From Phytoactinopolyspora halotolerans (GTDB lineage: Bacteria > Actinomycetota > Actinomycetes > Jiangellales > Jiangellaceae): a stretch of 64,000 nt of DNA. The DNA lies in assembly GCF_010550675.1 (NCBI RefSeq), contig NZ_JAAGOA010000025.1, positions 1-64,000 of the forward strand. The letters are read 5' to 3'. A model generated the notes under the pieces. It had not been told where the DNA came from. It searched no databases and saw only the letters and a list, made by a program, of their open reading frames with translations. Of the stretch, positions 59,428 through 64,000 are shown piece after piece; positions within the stretch are counted from its first letter, which is position 1; the number at the start of each line of letters is the position of its first letter. A program made the position numbers and the translations under genes.

Positions 59428-60167
59428 AAAACCTCTCCCGATACGATGATCCAATCCCCAGCCTCGCTTCGAACCGCCTGGTAGACGCTCTGGACATCTA
59501 CATATTCGTCAAACTCCTGGACAACCTCGCCTCCGGTCGTACGCAATGCACCTGAGGGCGAATCCATCACAGTCATAAATACCACCGACCCGCCTTCAAT
59601 CGACGTCAGTTGGACGCTAGAGACTACAACTTCACCCGCGTCGAATACGAGGCCCTCATCATGCTTGCGCTTAGTCAGCTCATAACCATGCAAGCATTCT
59701 TGGCAACTGTCGGCGAACATCTCACGGCGTCGCTCCAGTGCGTCCTCTGAAGACCAGCTCTCATTTACGACGTCGATGTACTCTTCGAAGAATTGGGTGA
59801 TCTCTGCTTCGATTTCCGCCGTTGGGTCGGGCGCCGGACTGGGGCCATCCGTCGCCTCGTCGGTTGCTGTCGCACCGGGGCTGTCGCTCGGTCCAGGGGA
59901 CGGAGTGGACTCAGACTCGGCTACTGCTTCGCCGGTCGCGCTGGACGCGTCGGTCGGCTGGGCATCAGGCTCGTCATCTGAGCAACCAGCAAGTACGACG
60001 ACTGCGCACAACAGTACGGCCAAGCATCGGCCAGGCGAGCCGAACCGGCGTGGACCGACTCCCAGCCACGCCCGGACGCGGGTAGACGTGGGCGCCGAAC
60101 CCTCCGACGCGGACGTGGCATCAAGCCGCGCTCCGCGCCCCACCAAACGGCGCTCAAGATCATTCAT
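59424..60167 (-). CDS. DUF6318-like lipoprotein
   Basis: 247 residues from ATG 60167. A basic N-terminus runs into a hydrophobic stretch and a lipobox (LAVLLCAVVVLAGC). The mature start is a Ser/Thr/Pro-rich acidic linker of about 70 residues (TPSPGPSDSPGATATDEATD). The folded part (about 130-247) is NTF2-like in outline: ITQFFEEYIDVVNESWSSED, then MFADSCQECLHGYELTKRKH and QSVYQAVRSEAGDWIIVSGE. It precedes the PKD-like secreted protein with a 4-base overlap. No enzyme motif. DUF6318 assignment is by pattern and moderately sure. Confidence 0.72.
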   Translation of the reverse strand: MNDLERRLVGRGARLDATSASEGSAPTSTRVRAWLGVGPRRFGSPGRCLAVLLCAVVVLAGCSDDEPDAQPTDASSATGEAVAESESTPSPGPSDSPGATATDEATDGPSPAPDPTAEIEAEITQFFEEYIDVVNESWSSEDALERRREMFADSCQECLHGYELTKRKHDEGLVFDAGEVVVSSVQLTSIEGGSVVFMTVMDSPSGALRTTGGEVVQEFDEYVDVQSVYQAVRSEAGDWIIVSGEVL

Positions 60168-60558
60168 GGCGGACAGAATAATCCCACGCACCCCAAGGCG
60201 CCAGACGCGCAACCGAATGATGACAAAGACGTTGACAACTTGTCCGATACGTCTGCCGTGCGCCAGTTCCTCCTTGTCACTCGTTCAGGGTGCCAAGGCT
60301 GATCCACCTACCCCCTCGCGCCCACATCGGCCGGCAGGCCGCCCACAAGCTTTGCCCACTTGTGAGCCGAGTCACCAATGACGCACGGCACCGTCGAAGC
60401 ACAACACACACACGACCGAGGTGCACTCGCGTTCTCCCAGCGCACCGAGGTGGAGACGGAGCTCACATGGTCTGTTCATCTGACTCTTGGCGCTCTCTCA
60501 GGTTCGGTGTGAAGGATGGCAATCAACGACGAGACGACCCTCGTCATGAGGAGTGAAA

Positions 60559-60867
60559 ATGTACGCGATTCCGACTGCAGCAGAGATCCTGGGCGTGACA
60601 CCAGCAGCACTGGAGGCGGCCCTCGAGCGCGGCGAGACCATCGCCACGCTATCCAGATCCTGCGATGTCGACGTTGACACGATGACGGAATCCTTGGTCG
60701 ACGCCGAGGTTCCGGATGTCGAAGCGCTGGCGACGATCGCCGGGTTCACATCCGACGAGATCGCGCAGTTCGCGGCCGAGTTACGCGCCTACCTCGTCGA
60801 GTTCGTCAACGAGGGCCAAGACGCCGCCGACAACCTGTTCGACAGCCCGGCACTCGTCGCCGCCTGA
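60559..60867 (+). CDS. Small acidic protein, unknown
   Basis: 102 residues from ATG 60559 behind GAGGAG (60547-60552); a GTG at 60553 lies inside that site. The sequence is helical and acidic (AEILGVTPAALEAALERGET, then IAGFTSDEIAQFAAELRAYL). There is no Cys pair and no membrane span. The first half looks like a short HTH-like or DNA-binding-like helical bundle but no family was recognised. It is followed by a good hairpin terminator (60876-60922). Confidence 0.65.
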   Translation: MYAIPTAAEILGVTPAALEAALERGETIATLSRSCDVDVDTMTESLVDAEVPDVEALATIAGFTSDEIAQFAAELRAYLVEFVNEGQDAADNLFDSPALVAA

Positions 60868-60875
60868 CCACACGT

Positions 60876-60922
60876 AGCGCCCTGCGGTGCGAGGCCTCCC
60901 TCCCCACGCTCCGCGGGGCGCT
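60876..60922. terminator. Bidirectional hairpin between convergent genes
   Basis: AGCGCCCTGCGG (60876-60887) and CCGCGGGGCGCT (60911-60922) pair over 12 bases with one G-U/mismatch and a 23-base loop, between the ends of the small acidic protein gene and the VOC gene. A second possible pairing (TGCGAG/CTCGCA) overlaps. A terminator serving both directions is likely. Confidence 0.7.
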
Positions 60923-60934
60923 CGCATACCTCAC

Positions 60935-61348
60935 TCACTGCAGGAACTGCTGCGCGAACTCCTCCGACGGCGGGATCTCCGTGATCACGTCCACCAGCAC
61001 ACCCGACGGATCGGCCACGATGAAGTGACGCTGGCCGAAGTCCTCACTGCGCAGCGGTAAGACCGGCACCAGTCCGGCACCATCCACCAGCCGCCGATAC
61101 TCGGCGTCCACATCGTCGACCTCGAAGTTCAGCAGCACCCCTCTGGCGACGTTCCGATAGCCGTCCGGAATGGTCGGATGGCCAGCGTCCAGGATCGCCA
61201 GCTCGTACGACGGATCGCCGTCGCGCCGCAGACTGACGTACCAGTCGGCCTCGAAGACCACGGCGAAGCCGAAGTGTTCCACGTAGAAGTGGCGACTCTC
61301 TGCCACCTTGTCCGTGCTGATCACGGGATAGAAGCTCGACAGTTTCAT
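60935..61348 (-). CDS. VOC-family (glyoxalase-like) protein
   Basis: 137 residues. The VOC pattern is full: [51 protein letters not shown] and [19 protein letters not shown]. The residues E and H at strand ends are those used for metal or ligand binding. It resembles bleomycin-resistance/glyoxalase-like proteins that bind drugs or small electrophiles. It is divergent from a TetR gene with two tandem operators in between, so it is the likely regulated target. Confidence 0.85.
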   Translation of the reverse strand: MKLSSFYPVISTDKVAESRHFYVEHFGFAVVFEADWYVSLRRDGDPSYELAILDAGHPTIPDGYRNVARGVLLNFEVDDVDAEYRRLVDGAGLVPVLPLRSEDFGQRHFIVADPSGVLVDVITEIPPSEEFAQQFLQ

Positions 61349-61370
61349 TGGTTTCCGCCTCTCAAAAGAT

Positions 61371-61387
61371 ACGTACCGTTGGTATGT
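61371..61387. promoter_or_regulatory. TetR operator 1
   Basis: ACGTACC-GTT-GGTATGT is an imperfect palindrome (one mismatch per arm). Together with the copy at 61408-61424 it lies in the gap between the divergent VOC and TetR genes. It is 23 bases upstream of the VOC start. Confidence 0.75.
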
Positions 61388-61407
61388 TTCTTCTTCGAAT
61401 CATAGAT

Positions 61408-61424
61408 ACATACCGTCGGTACGT
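61408..61424. promoter_or_regulatory. TetR operator 2
   Basis: ACATACC-GTC-GGTACGT, the mirror-like partner of operator 1: its right arm equals the left arm's complement in site 1. The two centres are 37 bases apart, about three and a half helical turns, which could allow two dimers to control both promoters. Confidence 0.75.
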
Positions 61425-61443
61425 CAACCGTTATGATCGGTCC

Positions 61444-62055
61444 ATGCCCACGACGCCTCAGCCGACACGTACGACGCGGACCAAGGCACAGCAGCGCGAG
61501 GAAACCACCCGTGCCCTCGTCGAACATGCCCGACGCCTCTTCGCCGCCAAGGGATACGCGCACGTCAGCCTCACCGAGATCGTCCAGGCCGCAGGCGTCA
61601 CCAAGGGCGCGCTCTACCATCATTTCTCCGGCAAGGACGACGTGTTCCGCGCCGTGCTCGAACACGTCCACGGCGAGGTGGCCGAGCGCATCGCCGACGC
61701 AGCTCCGGACGCCGACCCCTGGACACAGCTCGTCGCCGGATGCCGAGCTTTCCTCACCGCGAGCACGGAACCGGGGATTCAGCGGATCATGCTGATCGAC
61801 GCCCCGTCCGTGCTCGGCTGGAGTGACTGGCGTGACCTGGACGCGGCCACCTCCATGCAACAACTCGAGGCCGCGCTGACGCAGCTGGTGGACGACGGCG
61901 TCATCGTCGACCAGCCGATCACGCCACTGGCCCACCTGTTGTCCGGGGCGATGAACGAAGCCGCGCTCTGGCTTGCCCGGTCTCCTAACCGCGACCGTGA
62001 CCTAGAGGACACCATGGCCACGCTCACCCGCCTCCTCCAGTCGCTGCGCGGCTGA
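61444..62055 (+). CDS. TetR-family transcriptional regulator
   Basis: 203 residues from ATG 61444; a longer frame would start inside the operators. The HTH is LVEHARRLFAAKGYAHVSLT then EIVQAAGVTKGALYHHFSGK, a textbook TetR domain. The C-terminal ligand domain contains VAGCRAFLTASTEPGIQRIM and ends TLTRLLQSLRG, with LIDAPSVLGWSDWRDLDAAT between. It is divergent from the VOC gene with two operators, so it probably represses that gene and itself. The ligand is unknown. Confidence 0.9.
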   Translation: MPTTPQPTRTTRTKAQQREETTRALVEHARRLFAAKGYAHVSLTEIVQAAGVTKGALYHHFSGKDDVFRAVLEHVHGEVAERIADAAPDADPWTQLVAGCRAFLTASTEPGIQRIMLIDAPSVLGWSDWRDLDAATSMQQLEAALTQLVDDGVIVDQPITPLAHLLSGAMNEAALWLARSPNRDRDLEDTMATLTRLLQSLRG

Positions 62056-62141
62056 CCATATCCGGCCAACCTCCCGCCGGAAACGGTCAACGTCTCAACG
62101 GTGCGCAGACACGGCAGCATCGCCGACTCTACGATTCCGTC

Positions 62142-62909
62142 ATGCCGACGCACTTGGCGCTCGACGACCACCTTCAGGCACTGGCCGCCAGCGGGACGAG
62201 GCTCCGCGACGCCGCCGCCCGCGCTGGAGTGGCCGCCGCCGTGCCGACCTGCCCAGCCTGGGACGTCACCGACCTCGTCGCACATCAAGGCATGGTGCAC
62301 CGGTGGGCCGCCGCCAATCTCCGCGGTGACGGAGACCATGACGCTGCCGCCTCGGAGTCGGAAGGCAAGGCGGCACCCGACATCTTGGCGTGGTTCACCG
62401 CAGGCCTGGACGATCTACTCGCGACGCTACGAGACACCACCGAGGACGCCGAGGCGATGGTGTTCCTGAAGGACGCACCGCCACCTCGCCGATTCTGGGC
62501 ACGACGACAAGCACACGAGACGACGATCCACAGCATCGATGCCGTCGCAGCCGAGATCGGGCACGCACCGCTCGCGTCCGACGTGCCGCTCGACCCGTCA
62601 TTCGCAGCCGACGGCATCGACGAGCTCCTCTGCGGTTTCATCCCGCGTCGCAAGAGCAGGCTGCGCTCACCCGAGCCGTTCGCCGTGCTGGTCACCACCA
62701 TCGACACCGGTCACGCGTGGACCGTGCAGATCAGCGACGAGCCTGTCTTGACCACGGTCGGCGACACAGGAAACGCCCACGCGACGCTCACCGGTACCGC
62801 CGCCCAGCTGTACCTCGGCCTGTGGAACCGCGGCGACGAGCTCAAGGCCGACGGCCGAGACGACGTGCTCACCCTATGGCGCGACCAGGTACGCGTCCTC
62901 TGGCGCTGA
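62142..62909 (+). CDS. Maleylpyruvate isomerase/DinB-fold family protein
   Basis: 255 residues. N-terminal DinB-like four-helix domain: LDDHLQALAASGTRLRDAAA, VPTCPAWDVTDLVAHQGMVH (the His in AHQGMVH is one metal ligand) and FWARRQAHETTIHSIDAVAA (H-E-x-x-x-H, further ligands). The C-terminal MDMPI_C-like part has TAAQLYLGLWNRGDELKADG. The family uses mycothiol as cofactor in actinobacteria. It is monocistronic. Whether it isomerises maleylpyruvate or conjugates other electrophiles cannot be told. Confidence 0.87.
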   Translation: MPTHLALDDHLQALAASGTRLRDAAARAGVAAAVPTCPAWDVTDLVAHQGMVHRWAAANLRGDGDHDAAASESEGKAAPDILAWFTAGLDDLLATLRDTTEDAEAMVFLKDAPPPRRFWARRQAHETTIHSIDAVAAEIGHAPLASDVPLDPSFAADGIDELLCGFIPRRKSRLRSPEPFAVLVTTIDTGHAWTVQISDEPVLTTVGDTGNAHATLTGTAAQLYLGLWNRGDELKADGRDDVLTLWRDQVRVLWR

Positions 62910-63018
62910 TCCGGACCAGCACCGGCTTCGCCTTCGCGGCCCTGCATCGCGCGAGTTCCGTATGGTGCGACGACCCCCGCGTGGTCCGACCTGCGGCGCT
63001 CGCGGCGCGAGACGGACG

Positions 63019-63756
63019 CTACGAGGTGGCGGACGAGCGCCGAGACGAGTGCAGGTAGCCGGTCAGTGCCTTGGCGTCGCGCACCGACTCCTCCAAGAGG
63101 TCGCGCATCGCCGCTTCAGCGGTTCCCGGCCGCTGTGCGCGCACGGCCTCCAAGACCGCCCGGTGGCTGGGTGTCGGATCGGGCACGCTCGGCCGGGCAT
63201 GCACCAGTTCGTCCCGCTCGGCCAGCCCTACCTCGATCACCATCTCCATCCGCTGCAGCAGCTCGTTATGCGTCGCGGTCAGGAGCGCATGGTGAAACGC
63301 GAGGTCAGCCTCGATGTGCCCGTCGGCGTCGCCGTTCTGGAACGCCTCGGCCATGGCGTCAAGGGCGGCGTCCAGCCGTTCGAGGTCGTCGACCGTGCGT
63401 CGTTCCGCCGCGAACCGGGCAGACGCGGGTTCGACGATCGACCGCACTTCGGCCAGATCGTCGAGGAAGGCCAGGTCGTTCTTGCCCTTGAGCTGCCATC
63501 CGATGACGTCGGCGTCGAGCAGGTTCCAGCTACCGCGGTCGCGAACGTAGGTGCCGCGCTTCTGCCGGGCGTCGACCAGGCCCTTCGCGGCGAGGACCTT
63601 CAACGCCTCCCGGACCACCGTCCGGCTGACGTCGAACTCCTCCCCGATCGCACCCAGGTCCAGCCCGGAGCCCTCCGCATAGCGGCCGGACAGGATGCGC
63701 TGCGCGAGCTCGTGCACCACCTCGCCGTGCAGCCCGCGTCGCTGGTACACAGCCAC
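63019..63756 (-). CDS. GntR/FadR-family transcriptional regulator
   Basis: 245 residues. N-terminal winged helix (LAQRILSGRYAEGSGLDLGA then EEFDVSRTVVREALKVLAAK) plus an FCD effector domain (DDLAEVRSIVEPASARFAAE, HIEADLAFHHALLTATHNEL, with D, H, H metal-ligand residues, and AMRDLLEESVRDAKALTGYL). The FadR/FCD subgroup is typical for regulators of sugar-acid degradation such as DgoR. It is followed upstream by an AT-rich region with repeats and a gene end resembling a galactonate-type dehydratase, which fits that role. Confidence 0.88.
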   Translation of the reverse strand: MAVYQRRGLHGEVVHELAQRILSGRYAEGSGLDLGAIGEEFDVSRTVVREALKVLAAKGLVDARQKRGTYVRDRGSWNLLDADVIGWQLKGKNDLAFLDDLAEVRSIVEPASARFAAERRTVDDLERLDAALDAMAEAFQNGDADGHIEADLAFHHALLTATHNELLQRMEMVIEVGLAERDELVHARPSVPDPTPSHRAVLEAVRAQRPGTAEAAMRDLLEESVRDAKALTGYLHSSRRSSATS

Positions 63757-63871
63757 TCTCGTCCTCCACCTACCCCACGATGCTCAACGGCCGGGGCCAC
63801 CCTGCCGGCACGATCACCCGGCGCGGCCGGCGACGTCTGCGGATCGAGCTCTCCGACGTTCGCTGTGCAGG

Positions 63872-63900
63872 CCATTAAACCACGGAAGGTTACCATTAAA
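63872..63900. promoter_or_regulatory. Direct repeat upstream of the GntR gene
   Basis: CCATTAAA occurs at 63872-63879 and 63893-63900, exactly 21 bases apart (two helical turns). A GATTAATC palindrome follows at 63904-63911. The AT-rich island contrasts with its surroundings and is a good candidate for the GntR-type operator and promoter region. Confidence 0.5.
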
Positions 63901-63916
63901 TCTGATTAATCGCCTT

Positions 63917-64000
63917 TCACCACTCGGCGAAACTACCGTCCTCGTGGCGCCACACCGGCGAGCGCCACCGGTGTCCGACCTTGTCCGCCTGCCGCACCGC
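63917..64000 (-). CDS. 3' end of a probable enolase-superfamily dehydratase (partial)
   Basis: The window ends inside a minus-strand frame, ending TGA at 63917-63919. The visible 27 residues read VRQADKVGHRWRSPVWRHED then GSFAEW. The end 'PVWRH-x-DGS-x-AEW' resembles the tail of galactonate-dehydratase-type (DgoD/mandelate-racemase family) proteins. Next to a FadR-type regulator this would be a sugar-acid catabolic gene. The body of the gene is outside the window, so this call is tentative. Confidence 0.5.
   Translation of the reverse strand, partial: AVRQADKVGHRWRSPVWRHEDGSFAEW

Noticed and set aside
1..64000. Search for tRNA, rRNA or phage attachment sites.
   Set aside because: No tRNA-like cloverleaf, rRNA stretch or integrase-adjacent direct repeat was recognised by eye. 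A dedicated RNA search could still find a small one.

Overview
The window is high-GC (roughly 70%) DNA from a mycelial-type actinobacterium. Supporting signs are GTG/ATG starts behind GGAGG-type ribosome sites, many ATGA/GTGA overlaps, a SigJ-type ECF factor, PucR, IclR, LacI and GntR regulators, mycothiol-dependent-isomerase-like and DUF2993/DUF6318-like proteins. No rRNA, tRNA or CRISPR array was seen. The genus cannot be fixed from the sequence alone.

Layout. 1-2.9 kb: the end of an ISL3-like transposase, an M28-like peptidase, and a nucleotidyltransferase (MNT) gene coupled to a frameshifted HEPN gene. 2.9-15.1 kb: a leftward sugar/polyol catabolic operon (ribose-type ABC transporter, DhaK/DhaL kinase, class I aldolase, NAD-epimerase, aldehyde dehydrogenase). 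It faces a rightward operon with a VOC protein, a SnoaL-like protein, an IclR/periplasmic-binding hybrid regulator and an IclR regulator. 15.2-20.5 kb: a giant DUF4011-type SF1 helicase. 20.5-25.3 kb: a solitary XRE antitoxin-like gene, a decayed toxin gene, OsmC, a membrane protein, a Gfo/Idh/MocA oxidoreductase and a HicB-like gene. 25.8-40.3 kb: the centrepiece, a RiPP cluster. 40.3-52.1 kb: HAD phosphatase, DUF389, DUF6194, a double-MerR regulator, DUF1989 and an Old Yellow Enzyme. Then comes a leftward asparaginase / PgdA-like imidase-deacetylase / NCS1 permease operon, a divergent LacI gene and a PucR gene. 52.2-64 kb: SigJ-like sigma factor, MFS exporter, NmrA-like reductase, secreted proteins, a VOC/TetR divergent pair with two operators, a DinB/MPI-family protein, a GntR regulator and the 3' end of a probable sugar-acid dehydratase.

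The RiPP cluster is the most interesting locus. Three tandem precursors (65, 60 and 61 aa) share the leader segment TFEVEE and end in cores made almost only of Ser, Cys and Thr. All three contain the same 12-residue block. Around them are an RRE/E1-like docking protein, a zinc-binding YcaO cyclodehydratase, a duplicated SagB-type dehydrogenase with a His-rich N-terminus, a LanB-type glutamylation dehydratase, one SpaB-C/thiopeptide-type protein, a PqqD/RRE-like domain fused to a site-2 (M50) membrane protease, a small membrane protein, and an upstream ABC exporter. The genes are mostly translationally coupled. A 15-bp perfect hairpin lies between the precursors and the enzymes. The expected product is a densely azole-containing, partly dehydrated peptide. 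Whether it carries a thiopeptide pyridine is open, because only one SpaB-C-type gene is present.

Other recurrent structure: a dispersed hairpin (arms built on ATGATCAT, loop containing GTGCTAT) occurs three times, twice overlapping stop codons. A diverged 3' fragment of the DUF389 gene is duplicated about 10 kb away.
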